Both the position numbers and the translations under genes were made by a program. This document shows positions 34,071-45,962 of a DNA stretch of 64,000 nucleotides, piece after piece. Position 1 is the first letter of the stretch; every line of letters starts with the position of its first letter. The stretch is from Echinometra lucunter (lineage: Eukaryota; Echinodermata; Echinoidea; Camarodonta; Echinometridae): positions 10,944,222-11,008,221 of the forward strand of contig CM057162.1 in the NCBI GenBank assembly GCA_029962745.1, given 5' to 3'. A model generated the notes under the pieces. The model did no database searches and was not told where the DNA came from. It was given only the letters and a program-made list of their open reading frames with translations.

Positions 34071-34870
34071 CCACCTCTGGTTGTTAAGAACCCACTGCAC
34101 TATTTGAAGTAGAGTGGGGGAACCCCGATGTAGTGGTACACCTGTACATCCCAGTTACATCAGGAGGAGGGACACAATGATTAAAGTTCCCTTTTCCCTT
34201 CCCAGGCATAGGTGATGTCAAATACTCATATAAATATGGATAGAGCTGATTCAGCCAATTCAATTTACACATCTGTACCTTCTTCAGTTATCAATGAAAG
34301 TCTGTTGAAGTTTTTATCTTTCATTAATATGGCAAAAATAGTATTATGCTATGATATCGGTTTGTATTAAAATATTTTCTTGTTAAATAATAACAATCCA
34401 AAGCTTATACGTACATGTATATGGTGTATAGTTACTGGCATCTCCATGCCCTTACCTAAAAAAATTGGTATATTTACATGATAGAATTAAATAAACTCAT
34501 ATACTTATTTAGGTTACAAATATTTGAAGTCAACAAAAGGAACAATGTTCCTATCACAAATTCAGACTTTATGACAATTCTAACTTCTCTGCAACTCTAC
34601 ATACTTTTTTTATACAATTTCAATTTGAGGACCCAGGTGGCATACTGTAGCACATGACTATTGAAACTTGCTGCAATAACAACTCCTCGACATGAAATTT
34701 TCTTTAACTGCGTCATCAGAAAGAAAACAGAAGGGACACAGAGAGGAGCACCACAAGAAAAAAAAGTGCCATTTGAAACAATTGTACTAATCACTCAAAT
34801 TCTAGCCCTGTGGCGACACAGCGATTCCCAACTGTCAAGTTTATGGATAACAGAAGGGGTGCAGATCAGG
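34071..34870. other. non-coding stretch, nothing recognised
   Basis: No exon or repeat found. Confidence 0.3.
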
Positions 34871-35217
34871 GAAGGGGGGGGGGGGGGTGTGATGGTAGGG
34901 GTGGTAGAGGGGTGCGGAATGGGGAACAGTAATGGCCTGAGGGTGCAAGATGTTGCCTTTGGTGTCATGATGAACTAACCTCGCGGCACTTTATGACAGC
35001 TATTGCTCAAAGAAGTAGATGGAAACCAAGAATGTAGAAGTAGGGAAGGGGTACATGTAACGATAGGGGTGGTAGATGGGTACAGGATGGGGGGGGGACA
35101 CAATGAGGGTGTGGGGGAGCAAAATGTCACCTCTGGTGTCGTGATTAACTAACCCCATGGCCAGTTGTGACAGGTATTGCTCCAAGAAGGAAAATGAAAA
35201 TCCAAGAACGTCTTTGC
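34871..35217. repeat. tandem duplication with 174 bp offset
   Basis: GGAAGGGG ... GGGGTGGTAGA ... GGTGTC(A/G)TGAT(G/T)AACTAACC and TGACAG(C/G)TATTGCTC(A/C)AAGAA occur twice in order (units about 34871-35044 and 35045-35217). Unit 1 carries a run of 14 G. Confidence 0.65.
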
Positions 35218-35517
35218 AAGATCTATTTGCAGGAGGTGTTTATGCCGACAATCAATGACCATCTTGTGTATTACAACACGCAACAACACATTTCTTCTTT
35301 CTTTATTTTCAGTAAACTCCCACTGCACTTTTAGAATTTCTTGAGATAACTTACAATTATTTGCTGGAGACAAACTTAGAGTGTCAGCTATTTGCAGTCT
35401 GAGGAAACATAACACTAAGCTGTCACATTGTAAAAATGCACAACATGCTCATTTTTATGGGAAGAGACATAGCTTACAATTTTTCTTGATTGTTTTCCAG
35501 AAAGAGCTCACTATTAA

Positions 35518-36003
35518 AGGCCTTGGTTAACAATGTTATAATGTGTGAGCAGCTGATTTTAAGAATTCTCAAACTAAGATGAAACATGTGTATATGAGTA
35601 CTTATACTTGTACTAAAAATCCCTGAAACCGACCACAATTTGAAATGAAAAAACTGTTAGTAAGACACAAACCGCGATCTTATTATTTTTGGTGTCAGAG
35701 ACAATAAATAAGAGGACCATTTTGCTCGAGTTCAAAAATACCATTATCTGCCTATACACACAGTACAGTCCAGTGACCCATGTGTGCATGCGCACTCCTT
35801 ACGTCTAGTCTGTGCAACTGACCAAATATATTTTTCAAACATTGGTTCACATTTCTGATATTTAGGAATACTTCCTGTCATTGTGGATATTACACTTTGA
35901 AACTTTCAGACTGGTATTTTTACACTTTAACCCTTATGTTTATCCTGTTTTCAAGTAGCAAAATGATTTTTTTTTTAAATTATAACAATGTTAACCAATG
36001 CCT
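35518..36003 (-). mobile_element. TTAA-flanked MITE, copy 2 of 4 (inverted)
   Basis: Begins AGGCCTTGGTTAAC and ends GTTAACCAATGCCT, flanked by TTAA at 35514-35517 and 36004-36007. Its reverse complement follows copy 1 along the whole length, including the GCGCATGC motif near the middle. Confidence 0.8.
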
Positions 36004-36007
36004 TTAA

Positions 36008-36428
36008 CATAAAGGCATTTGCCCATCTACACTGTAACTCTTCTCTATATCCCCCTATTTCCTCTGAAGATTAATTCTTTTAGTGCTAAACACACAAAAT
36101 TTTTATGTTGAATTCAACATGTGTGGGAGAAATCAGATTTGTTTTGTCTTCAAATTTAAACGGAATTTAGATATTGTGGTGGTGTGTTGAAAATCGAAAT
36201 ATAAACTATAATTATCACATAAATCCTAGAAAGACTTACAGATAAACCTGAGTTCTGGTCAAGTCATTCTAAAGTGAAAGATGCCGTCCATTTGAATAAA
36301 ATTAGAATAAAGTTTTATATAAAAATAAGAGTAATCCTTGAGGTTTACACTTGTATAAAATCAACTTAATCATGCTAAGCACATGCACAGAAACTGGTAC
36401 ATGTACATGTATATATGGGACTACACAC
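36008..36428. other. non-coding stretch, nothing recognised
   Basis: No exon or repeat found. Confidence 0.3.
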
Positions 36429-36629
36429 GATTCGTTGCCCGGCTGGCAGAAGGGCGTTAGCACATACGCGCGTGCGATTTTATACATCGGCTGGCAGAAG
36501 GGTGTTAGCTCGAGAGCGCGTTACGCAAAAGGTACAGTGTGCGTGCACGTTAACCTCCTTCTGCTAGCCAGGGGATGTATAACATTGCGCTGTGCGCGCG
36601 TGTTAATGCCCTTCTGCCAGCCAGGCGAA
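36429..36629. mobile_element. ~200 bp foldback element with GGCTGGCAGAAGGGCGTTA arms
   Basis: Each ~80 bp arm contains two copies of (C)TGGCAGAAGGG(C/T)GTTA separated by a GCGCG-rich stretch and TTATACAT. The right arm is the reverse complement (CTCCTTCTGCTAGCC, CCCTTCTGCCAGCC). The core motif recurs in the hairpin at 41644. Confidence 0.65.
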
Positions 36630-36851
36630 TGAATTGTTTGGGTCAAACACTTCAGGTTGTTTCTCGTTATAATTACTTCAAATATGAAGGCATTTGATGT
36701 GCAACACCTTTAAATGGATATTTCTACCATGATAATCTTGAATAATTATTCTAAACTGATATTTTAAAAAAAATAACAGAAAAGCTCACAAAAATATTGT
36801 CAAGCTTTCCCAGAACTCAAGCTTTTCTTTGTATTATGTTTGCAAACTTAA

Positions 36852-37386
36852 AGGCATTGGCTACCTTTGTGAGCAGCTGATTTTAAAAAATTCTCAAACT
36901 AAGATGAAACATGTGTATCAGTACTTATATTTGTACTCAGAAACCCCGAAACCAACCATAATTTGAAATGAAAAACTGTTGATAAGACGCAAACGCAGAT
37001 TTTATTAGTTTTGGTCTCATGAGACAAATAACTAGAGGAGCATTTTCAACCAGTTAAAAAAAACCGTTGGCTGTACCTCTCTCCCTGTACTATACATGTT
37101 ATGCATACACACACATACACACACCACCGTACTATACATGATATGCATGCACACACATACACTGGTTCAGGTGAACTCTATGCTTATGTCCAGTCTGTGC
37201 AACCGACCATTATGTTTTCTTTAAACACTGGTTTACATTTTTAATATTTAAACATACTTTCCGTCAATATTATACTTTGAAATTTCCAGACTGGTATTTT
37301 TAAACTATAACTCTTGTGTTTATACCATTGTCAAGTAGCAAAATTAGATTTTTTTTTTTTAATTTTCACAATGTTAGCCTTTTACT
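36852..37386 (-). mobile_element. TTAA-flanked MITE, copy 3 of 4 (inverted)
   Basis: Begins AGGCATTGGCTACC and follows copy 2 through GTGAGCAGCTGATTTT, AAACTAAGATGAAACATGTG and CCAGACTGGTATTTTTA. A CA-rich expansion at about 37105-37160 makes it longer than the others. TTAA is at 36848-36851 and 37387-37390. The right terminus is degenerate. Confidence 0.75.
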
Positions 37387-37390
37387 TTAA

Positions 37391-38109
37391 AGTGAGAAAG
37401 GATTAAAAACTACACAGTGTATTCGGATGACATTGGCACAACTAAATAAAATGTGGGTCAATTTCCAAGACCAAATGATGGGGCTATATTTCAACCATAA
37501 ACTAAGCTAATCTCCCATAAAAATCAAATGATACTGATAGAATTTCACAAGAAATGGCGAGGAGTAAAATTCGAAACACCTATGATCGAGTTACACACAC
37601 AAATTCTCAAGCACTCCTATTTTATTGCTATAATGATTTATTTATTAGCATCTTTTTCTTTCCCACATAATGAACATCCATCATTTGTGAGAACTGATAA
37701 TATTACTTTGATATTCTAGGCATGTGACTGAACAGAACTGTCAAAACTCGGATCACAAGGTTGTTGATAATCGTGTATATTCTTTTTTATTTCCATGTAT
37801 AAGGAAATGGAAAGTATTTTACATTTTGTTATCCTATACAGTCCCTACCATTCACCTGTGAACGTTGTTCCTTTTTTTGCCTCTTTTCCTCAAATTTAAA
37901 TTTTTACCATATTTTAATGATTTCATCACTCACACTGTACTTTCTTTTTCCATTACAAATTAATAGTTCTACTTCTATTTTGAAGTAATTTAATGGTCTT
38001 TCAAAGATCTTTTATTCATATTGTTGGCAAATGTTCAGCAGGACTTCAGGGCATTCAAACAATCCTTGTAAAGAAAGTACCACCAGAACAATGAGTCAAC
38101 CATTATAAG
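37391..38109. other. AT-rich stretch, nothing recognised
   Basis: No exon or repeat found. Confidence 0.3.
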
Positions 38110-39145
38110 TCTACAGCATAAAGTCAATTTCCCATGCTATACCATGATAAATCTACAGTATTCTAGTACTAACCATGGTGGTACCATGACCACGGTACAT
38201 GTAGGTTAATGACATAACGTCAACTTACCATGGTATAATGATAAAACTGTGGTGGTGGTACCATGGTAGCAATAGCACCATCAAAGTTGGTGGCATAACA
38301 TCAACTTTACAACTGTATACCATGATAAAAGTGTGGTAGTACCAGGGTAGTACCATGACTACAGTAAGCTGGTGGCATTACATCAATTTTACAATTGTAT
38401 ACCATGATAAAACTGTGGTAGTACCATGACCAAAGTAAGTTGGTGGCATAACATCAACTTTACAATTGTATACCATGATAAAACTGTGGTAGTACCAGGG
38501 TAGTCCCTAACCACGGTAAGTTAATGGCATAACGTCAACTTACATGTACCATGGTATAGTGATAAAACTGTGGTAGTACAATGGTAATACCATGATCACA
38601 GTAAGCTGGTGGCCAACATCAACTTTACCATTGTATACCATGATAAAACTGTGGTAGTACCGTGGTAGTACCATGCCCACAGTAAGTTGGCGGCATAACA
38701 TCGACTTTACCATGGTTATACCATGCTTTTTTTTTTTAGTTCCTCATTTCTCATGTTTTCTATTTCCTATATAATCATGCTATAGGTTTTGTATACATGT
38801 ATGTATCAAAGACTTATTGCCCACTTGCTTCAATTTTTGTATATCATTTTTCTTATATTGTAATTTCTGTTTGTTTGATATGTATATATGATACATGAGA
38901 AATAAACATGCTTGAATTGAAAAATTGATAAAACTGTAACAGTACCACTGATGTTTACAATTGTATACCATGATAGAACTGTGGTAGTACCATGACCACA
39001 GTAAGTTGGTGGCATAATGTCAACTTACCATACTATACAATGGCAAAACTGTCATAGTACCATGATATTACCGTGACTAAGGTAAGTTAATGGCATAATG
39101 TCAATTTACCATGGCATAATGATAAAACTGTCATAGAACCATGGT
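38110..39145. repeat. satellite with ~80 bp period (TACCATGATAAAACTGTGGT)
   Basis: The words ACCATGATAAAACTGTGGTA, GTACCATGACCACAGTAAG and TTGGTGGCATAACATCAACT recur every 73-83 bp, with anchors near 38289, 38362, 38441, 38523, 38606 and 38686. The array resumes at 38928 after an insertion. Smaller ATGG/CCAT palindromes occur inside units. Confidence 0.8.
38726..38927 (+). mobile_element. 202 bp LINE 3' tail inserted in the satellite
   Basis: The satellite breaks precisely between ACCATG and ATAAAACTG. The insert ends GAGAAATAAACATGCTTGAA then TTGAAAAATTG, which resembles the 3' end of CR1/L2 LINEs and the tail of the LINE at 56304. No RT sequence is included, so it is a very short 5'-truncated copy. 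Confidence 0.55.
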
Positions 39146-39612
39146 TAGTGTGGTACCTTTTTTACCAGAGAAATTACTTTTACTAGAGAAATCTAGACTT
39201 CTCCTACTACCTCCATCTCTGACGGTGAAATATACCATGCACCTGCTGAAATTGACCACCATTAGGAATGTACCTTGAACCAACCAATGGCATTGCCATG
39301 ACAACCAAGACAGAGTTGACCCCCACAGAAAAAGCCTCTTAAACCCCATGTTAGACAAGAAAACATGTACAATGTTTGGTACAAAGACTCTACAGCAAGC
39401 CTATACCATAACTTACGTGTAATAATGTAATAATATTTTGGCAAGTTTTCCAGATAAAAACCATGAATTTTTTTAAAGCCCTGAAAATGATTTGATGATC
39501 TCTGGCAATAGCTGTTTACAAGGCAATTTTTAGGAGCATATTTCTTAGTTGTTTTGTCTTTGTTTGTTTGTTCTTGGAGTTTTACATGGTATGCTGCAAT
39601 AGTCCTCAAGGA
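39146..39612. other. non-coding stretch, nothing recognised
   Basis: No exon or repeat found. Confidence 0.3.
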
Positions 39613-39737
39613 TGCGTTTCACGAAACCATCATAAGTCTAAGTTCATGGACATCCCATAGAAATGCGTGTTAATTCTACAACAAGCGTTTCAATGGGATG
39701 TCCAAGAAGTTATACTTATGACGGTTTTGTGAAACGC
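39613..39737. mobile_element. 125 bp MITE, GCGTTTCACGAAACC termini
   Basis: GCGTTTCACGAAACCATCAT and the downstream ATGACGGTTTTGTGAAACGC are inverted. A second inverted pair, GGACATCCCAT and ATGGGATGTCC, flanks the centre. Single copy in this window. Confidence 0.65.
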
Positions 39738-39940
39738 AGCCCAGGGGAGATACCTCTAGAGAAGATTAACCTCATTTGCATAGATGTGAAAATTACAGCA
39801 TGAACAGCAAAGCAGTAATTGGGAAAACGTATCGATCTAAACTCAATCAAGAATCATTTAAATACATGTAAAAAAATATTAGTACACAACCATTTTCTTA
39901 ATTTCCCAGTTTACTTTAAAAGGCATCCATATGATCTGTA

Positions 39941-40100
39941 TACTCTCAAAAAAGTTGGTTAAAAATCGTTAGGTTGGTTACAATATGAACCAACCAAATG
40001 TTGGTTTAAAAAGTCCCCATATGATTTACATACATTTTTTTTTAACCAACAGTTGATCAGTTTATATATTTTAACTAACTTAATGTTTCTTTGAGTGTAT
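39941..40100. mobile_element. ~160 bp MITE, ACACTCAAA termini
   Basis: ACTCTCAAAAAAGTTGGTTA at the left is mirrored by TTAATGTTTCTTTGAGTGT at the right, and GAACCAACCAA by TTGGTT inside. No coding capacity. Confidence 0.55.
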
Positions 40101-40955
40101 GTTGTGTGCATACCCCCTTTGCTTTATGATCAATATTATGTGATTATTCAAATGTTTCTTGAATTTTTCATAATATGAATTTCAAAAGAACCCATTCTTC
40201 TCTCATGTGTGAAAAGGGTTACCTGTCTATAGTCTCCAAGGGGTGTGGAGTGGGATAAGGAAGGAGCCATAAAATAGCAAGTTTGCAAACCTCTTATCCT
40301 TCGAATTGACCTCTAAATGGTAACCCCTTTCAAGAGTAACTATGACCGGAGAATCAGTTAAACAGAATTAGGCTATAATAAAGATGAAACTAGAAAACAT
40401 AGCAGATAAAGTTGTAAACTACATGGAGATGCTTGAAGAGTCCACAGTTGAATCCAAAGACCGATTAAGGGGACAGTGTATTCATGAGGGGCACCAGATA
40501 TTTTGAAAAAATGTATGGGAACAAGGGAACTGATAGGGATCCAAGGGGTCGGTTACCATATCATCCCCTTTTCACATTCTGCAAGTATTTCCCCTCTTTC
40601 CCCTCATTCTTTCCTCCCCCCCCCCCCCTCCTTCATCAGGGATAAGTAGGGGCATACTCCCACAGGAAACAGGTTCTACAATGTTGTGGAAACATGTAAT
40701 GTTCCACACCGGCCTACATAACAGTTTTTTTTCTAAATATACATTGAATCTTTGCAAAATGCAAAATCAGCATTGTATTTGAGGGTGTCAAGTGTAATGA
40801 CCTGCATACACAGAGAGAGAAGAAGAAAAGAATAAGCAAACAAATACAAATACATATATGAAAAATGGTTATGAAATGGAATTCCAAGAAAAACCAACAC
40901 TGGCTTGCATACATCACACCCTGAAAATGTAGACCTATATTTCCTGGGATTAAAA
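40101..40955. other. non-coding stretch, nothing recognised
   Basis: A C run lies at 40617-40627. Open frames lack splice support. Confidence 0.3.
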
Positions 40956-41115
40956 GAGGATGCCCCTCCCTATCATGGGCCTCTTGGCTTGTTGGTACTC
41001 GAGGAACGGTGCCCAGATGGGTCCCCGAGGGGTGCTAGGATGGCCTCCCCCAAGCAGACAGGTGGAGTAGAGTGCTTTGTATAGCCTTCTTTTAATTCGG
41101 AGGGAGGCAAAACAC
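40956..41115. other. GC-rich patch, possible conserved or regulatory element
   Basis: The stretch around GGTACTCGAGGAACGGTGCC and CCCCGAGGGG is GC-rich with small palindromes, unlike the AT-rich flanks. No open exon could be defined. Confidence 0.25.
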
Positions 41116-41640
41116 AGCCATTCATCAAAGTGACACTTTATTAAGGGTTATTACCGTTCTCTCAAGTTCAACTATTTGACTGATGCTATTTCGGGGGTGC
41201 TCCACTCTTCCTTTTGGTCACTTTTTTTTTTCTTACTGGAAATTAATTCCAGTCATCCCATTTTACTTCCATTTTTTTTCTCCATGTTTTCATCAAATCA
41301 TGTCTCTTGCTTGCTATCATGACCCCCTTTATTTTATAATTTCCTTTCATGTATAAGATTAGGTCATAAAAATGAATCCAATTTCAATAATATTCTATCA
41401 GGCCCTAAAGACCTTATATTTGTTAACTTATAGGCCTTCATATTTGTTTTCTTTTGTTTGTTTTTTTTTTTGCTTTTTTCTTTCTTTCCATGAATTTTTT
41501 ACTATCCATACGAATTAAATTAAGCAAGGTTCATTTATGTTAGAATAATAAATTTCCTGCAGTTCTCAAACTCTACAAATGTAATAACAGCAAAGGATAT
41601 TCCAGGCATCTCCAGAATCTTTGACAGACAACGTATCTTC
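41116..41640. other. AT/T-rich stretch, nothing recognised
   Basis: Poly-T patches only. Confidence 0.3.
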
Positions 41641-41643
41641 TGT

Positions 41644-41707
41644 TTGGAGCCAGAAGGGCGTTAAGTCTGTATAAAATGATATTGAGTTAACACCTTTCTG
41701 GCTCTGG
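41644..41707. other. 64 bp hairpin related to the 36429 foldback
   Basis: GAGCCAGAAGGGCGTTAA pairs with TTAACACCTTTCTGGCTC. The CAGAAGGGCGTTA core is shared with the arms at 36429-36629, so both may belong to one family. Confidence 0.5.
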
Positions 41708-41837
41708 ACAGTCTGTATTTGCTTCAACCCATTGAGCATGTTTTGACTTCAGTATAAAACATATCTTTCCATTAACCCTATGGTGAGTTATCTCCAGCTG
41801 AGTATTAACGGGTTAACACCATTTCTGGGTTCTTCCC

Positions 41838-42300
41838 ATGCCCTCAGTAGTTTTATCCTCCTTTTCCCTTCCTCTCATCTACCTTTCACTTTCTTCCATC
41901 TTACTTCTTCTTCTTCTTCTTCCTCTGCTAGTTTCTAACAACACAGTTTCTGCAATCTTCAAATCATCTCAATATTCCATTCTTCCCTCCCACTCTATCT
42001 TTTCTCCCTTGTCCCTCCACTTTCAAATCTTCTCCCACTTCATCCCTTCACATCACCACATCTTTTTCATTTCTGAAAAGGAAGATGCAAAAAATTACTC
42101 CCTTTATCTCTGCTTATTCCCCCCTCCCCCTCTAAATGTACATGTACCCCCCCCCCCCCCTCTATCTCTTTCTTATTCCTTCTCTTTGTCTATCCTTTCT
42201 CTTATCATCCACCCACTGACCCTCCACCTTCTCTCCTTCCTCCCCTCCACCCCTCATACCATTACTTCTTTGAAGCACTTAACCTCAGTTGACCTCTAGG
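41838..42300. repeat. polypyrimidine tract
   Basis: CT-rich sequence with a C run at 42148-42159. The open frame across it is compositional. Confidence 0.5.
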
Positions 42301-42480
42301 CTTCACCCATCACCAACGTGCTGAATGAGATTTGCATGATTTATGAGCAAGCACCCTGGCAAACACTTGTCAACAGAGGGCAACCTTCAACTCAAGTGAA
42401 AAGTCAAGGAAACCCCCTCCAGCAGATTTTTTAAAAAATACACAGTTACTTCTTCTTTCTTGTCATCTAAGAGTACTTAC

Positions 42481-42511
42481 ATCAACATGACAAATCTGTT
42501 GTTCTGTTTTG
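42481..42511 (-). CDS. weak candidate 31 nt microexon
   Basis: Minus-strand acceptor GTGTCTTTCATAG and a donor GAT|GTAAGTAC bracket 31 nt open in two frames (KTEQQICHVD or KQNNRFVML). The donor matches well, the acceptor moderately. Nothing is recognised in the peptide. Confidence 0.2.
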
Positions 42512-42739
42512 CTATGAAAGACACTCTTTTCTATCACTTCAGTTTACTAACTCACAGTTTTTGTCATCTGCGGTATTCTCTAACCGAAAGGGCTGGCACA
42601 CCTACATGTACATTGACTGTATACCTAGATTGCTTCTGAAAAATGAAAGTTCTACTTCACATTAAATTTGATTAAGTTTTGGGCAATGCAAAACAAGTAT
42701 AACCCATCCATACACCTACATGTACTATACTCAGTATCT

Positions 42740-43320
42740 TTTCTCTTCTTTTTCTTTTTTTGCATCCTTCAATTCATATTTCTCCCTCACTTTCTCTTTC
42801 CTTCTCTTTCTCACTCTCTCTCTCCTTATTTCCCTCTATCTACATGTACATGTACATCTCTCTCCTTCCTTCCCACCTCTTTTCTCCCCCCACTCTATTT
42901 CCCCTTCTATCTCTCTCTCTCCCTCCAACTTTCCCCATCTCGTCCATCAACACACAATCATCCTTCAACCCCTAAAGCCATCATAAAACATGAGCAAACT
43001 TTCTACTGTATACAAGGAGAGAAAATGCCCCCTCCCCCCTCCCCCCCCTTCTCTCTCCCTCTCTCTCTCCCTCATTCCTTCTCTGCATCTCTTCCCTCAA
43101 CATAATCATCCTCAACCCCCCAAAGCCATCATAAAACATGAGAAAACTTTCTACTCTATACTACAAGCAAGGAGAGAAAATGCCTCCCCTTCTCTCTCTT
43201 TCTCTCTCTGTCTCTATCTCCCTCCTCCCTACTCTGCTTCTCTTCCTTCAACACAGCAATCATCCTTCAACACCCCAAAGCCATCATAAAATATGAGCAA
43301 ACTTTCTACTGTATACATCA
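42740..43320. repeat. CT-rich tract containing a ~149 bp tandem repeat (three units)
   Basis: CAATCATCCTTCAAC, CCAAAGCCATCATAAAA(C/T)ATG and AAACTTTCTACT(G/C)TATAC recur at about 42954, 43103 and 43254, separated by CT microsatellite. Four overlapping open frames here are artefacts. Confidence 0.65.
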
Positions 43321-43474
43321 CCATGTAGAGAGGAAATACATTTTTCACCACCAGGTTGTGGGCCATGTATTGACAGGGAATAGGGAATGTAAACACACCA
43401 GTGTTTACCTCAATAACATGAAGTTCAACCCTTGGGGTCATACCCCAAATACCTGGCAATAATGTGAAAATATG

Positions 43475-43957
43475 GCACTGTTCACACAACGCTACAACTG
43501 CGCTTGACTTTCCACAGAGAGTAATTCATATTTAGGCAGCTTACAACTTTAAATTCAGACTTAAAATTCATATCAATAGCTGAAAAATATAAAGTTCGAT
43601 CTTCCGGACATTGACACATTCCTCTCCCCTCCCCCCTCCTCCTGGAAAAAAGAAAAATTCAAGGATGGGGGGACACAATAACATCATGATGCGGGCGCAC
43701 TCTTCTGTTGCCTGGTAAGCCACAGCCAGACAGAACATGTTCTCGGTTTCACAGCATTTAGACTTTGTTTCGGAAGCGTACTTTAAGGGACGATTTATTT
43801 TGAGATTTATTTTGATTTGTTTTGAGAACATGGTTCAACCAGGTTCTCGTTAGAACTGTGTAGCAGGAATACGACCTGTCCAGATTACAAGAAATGATAA
43901 ATACCGAGGATATGTTCCAGCTAAAATGGTATCGAGAACATTGTGTGAACGCCTGGT
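43475..43957. mobile_element. possible ~480 bp non-autonomous element, GTTCACACAA termini
   Basis: GTTCACACAACGCT at the left pairs with the complement of ACATTGTGTGAACG at the right, and GAGAACATGGTTC with GGTTCTCGTTAGAAC inside. Composition is more GC-rich than the flanks. No clear target duplication was found. Confidence 0.4.
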
Positions 43958-44225
43958 GAGTGCATTGTAGATGACTTTGCCTGAATGAGTGCTGAGATCA
44001 AGGCACACATCCGTTCTGCCCTCCCCAATTCAACTGAAGATAATTATTTGCAAGGAAATCACAGAGGTACATAGAACACACCATCCACAAGTCGATTATT
44101 TACCAAGGTGCACTAAGCGGGTCTATTCAAATTCCTATGGCTTCCATGTACCCTGCATTTCCTGGTACATATAATGAAATAATGAAATATAATGATGTAC
44201 TTCCAAAACCAAACTTTTCCATTAA

Positions 44226-44707
44226 AGACATTGGTTAACATTGTTCTGATTTTAAAAAATCTTGTTTTGTTACTTGAAAATGGGATAAAAATAAGGGTTA
44301 TAATGTAAAAATACTAGTCTGAAAGTTTCAAAGTATAATATCCACAGGAAGCATTTTTAAATATCAAAAATGTGAACTAATGTTTGAAACATATACGAGG
44401 GTCGGTTGTACAGAATAGACATAAGGAATGCGCATGCGCGTATGACTCACCTTACCGTACTGTGTGTATTATCACGCGGCGGGAGGCACATAACGGCATT
44501 TTCAAATTCAAGCAAAGTGGTCCTCTTAGTGATTGTCTCGTGAGACGAAGGATAATAAAATCGCCGTTTGCGTCTAACTTACACTTTTTCATTCCAAATT
44601 ATGGTTGGTTTCAGGGTTTTTGAGTACAAATACAAGTACTCACACACATGTTTCATCTTAGTTTGAGAATTTTTTAAATCAGCTACTCACAAAGTTAGCC
44701 AATGCTT
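44226..44707 (+). mobile_element. TTAA-flanked MITE, copy 4 of 4
   Basis: Begins AGACATTGGTTAACATTG, ends TTAGCCAATGCTT, flanked by TTAA at 44222-44225 and 44708-44711. Same orientation as copy 1, with the shared GCGCATGCGCGTATGACTCA in the middle. The GTAAGTTAG donor-like site inside belongs to the element. Confidence 0.8.
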
Positions 44708-45182
44708 TTAATTCTTTTAGTGAATATAGAATAATACAAACAAGTCAACAACAGCAGACTGATGGATAAAATAATCACAAGCGAAAAATATGATGTAAGT
44801 TTTTATTTTTCTTGTCTAGCTCTAATGTGACCAAAATGTACATTTCCACAGATGAATAGACTGAAAAATATGAAATTTTCTTCAGAGCTGGAATGGTAAT
44901 AACTATATTTGGTACCAACAACCTTCATTTGATCAAAAATTATTTTTGGTTTCATCCTTTTATCATTTAATCCTGGGAAATAAAAAAGGAATAGGTTTGC
45001 ACAAGGTTCAAATGTGTAGGGTGTTCTTCCTTTGAGTATTTCCTTCTGAGAAGTATGAACAAAATCAGTTTGCTTAACATTCAAATGTATATTTTGTGCT
45101 TTCTTTGATGAATTTTTCTCCGGGGGGGGGGGGGGGGGGGGGGAGGAAGAAAACAGTTTGCTTACTGACTGATAAATGTTCA

Positions 45183-45962
45183 TAAGACATCTTCGATCAT
45201 GTAAAAAGAATTTGCTCATTATACCTCCCATTCTGACAAAAACATATGGAGAACGTTCATTTGCTCACACTGCCCTGGTTTTATGGAATAGCCTCCCTAA
45301 CTCTCTGAGAAACATAGACACAATGCATCAGTTTAAATCTGCCCTTAAAACACACTTATTCAAAATGTATCTTACATGTAGCTTTAAAGTGATTACACAA
45401 TGGTAAAAACTTTTCTGATATATGATCGAGAATAGAATTCTAAGAAGAATAACATTAAACATATGATGATTTTCAATCGAAATCAATGCATTTTGGCCAA
45501 TTTTCTCATAAAAAGTCAAGAGTTGACCAAAAAAATTGAGTATGAGGTATGACGTAAACGTGGGTACCCAGCTTTGCGCATTGCAGTTGTGGTGCGCGCT
45601 AGACTGTACAATATGTATTATACCTTGCGCGCATTTAGCTAGAATTGCGTGACAAGGTACCCACTTTGACGTCATTTTGACGTCAATGTGGGTACCCAGT
45701 TGAAACTGGGTCACAGCTGAGGGGTCAAAAATATCCTGAAATCTTACATTTGGGGGTTTCCTTGGAAACACGACTTTTTAAAAAACTTGAGGCAGATGAT
45801 TTTCTGGTAATAAAATCACGCTCTTTTAAATGAACTAACATTGTTTCAGCATTGGGTACCCCCTTTAATAACAAAGGGAATGCAGTGACCTATCTTTTCT
45901 TTCTTTTCGTTTTCTCCCAAAGCCCATGCCCTTTACAAAAACTGTTGATTATTATTATTATC
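45183..45962 (+). pseudogene. 5'-truncated CR1/L2-type LINE inserted in the array
   Basis: 45183-45383 encodes the end of a LINE reverse transcriptase ORF: TKTYGERSFAHTALVLWNSL, then FKSALKTHLFK. It ends in (ATT)n just before the array resumes. The 3' region is interrupted at 45388 by another element, so only about 300 bp is LINE-derived. The peptide is uninterrupted up to the nested insertion, suggesting a moderately recent event. Confidence 0.75.
45388..45864 (+). mobile_element. 477 bp TTAA-type element, copy B, nested in the LINE fragment
   Basis: Flanked by TTAA at 45384-45387 and 45865-45868. It starts AGTGATTACACAATGG and ends GGGTACCCCCT, and matches 10453-10897 in inverse orientation. 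A short internal duplication (GTGGGTACCCAG twice) is unique to this copy. Non-coding. Confidence 0.7.

Noticed and set aside
43918..43952. Plus-strand exon LKWYREHCVNA with donor CTG|GTGAGTGC
   Set aside because: It lies within the terminal repeat of a probable mobile element and its acceptor is weak.
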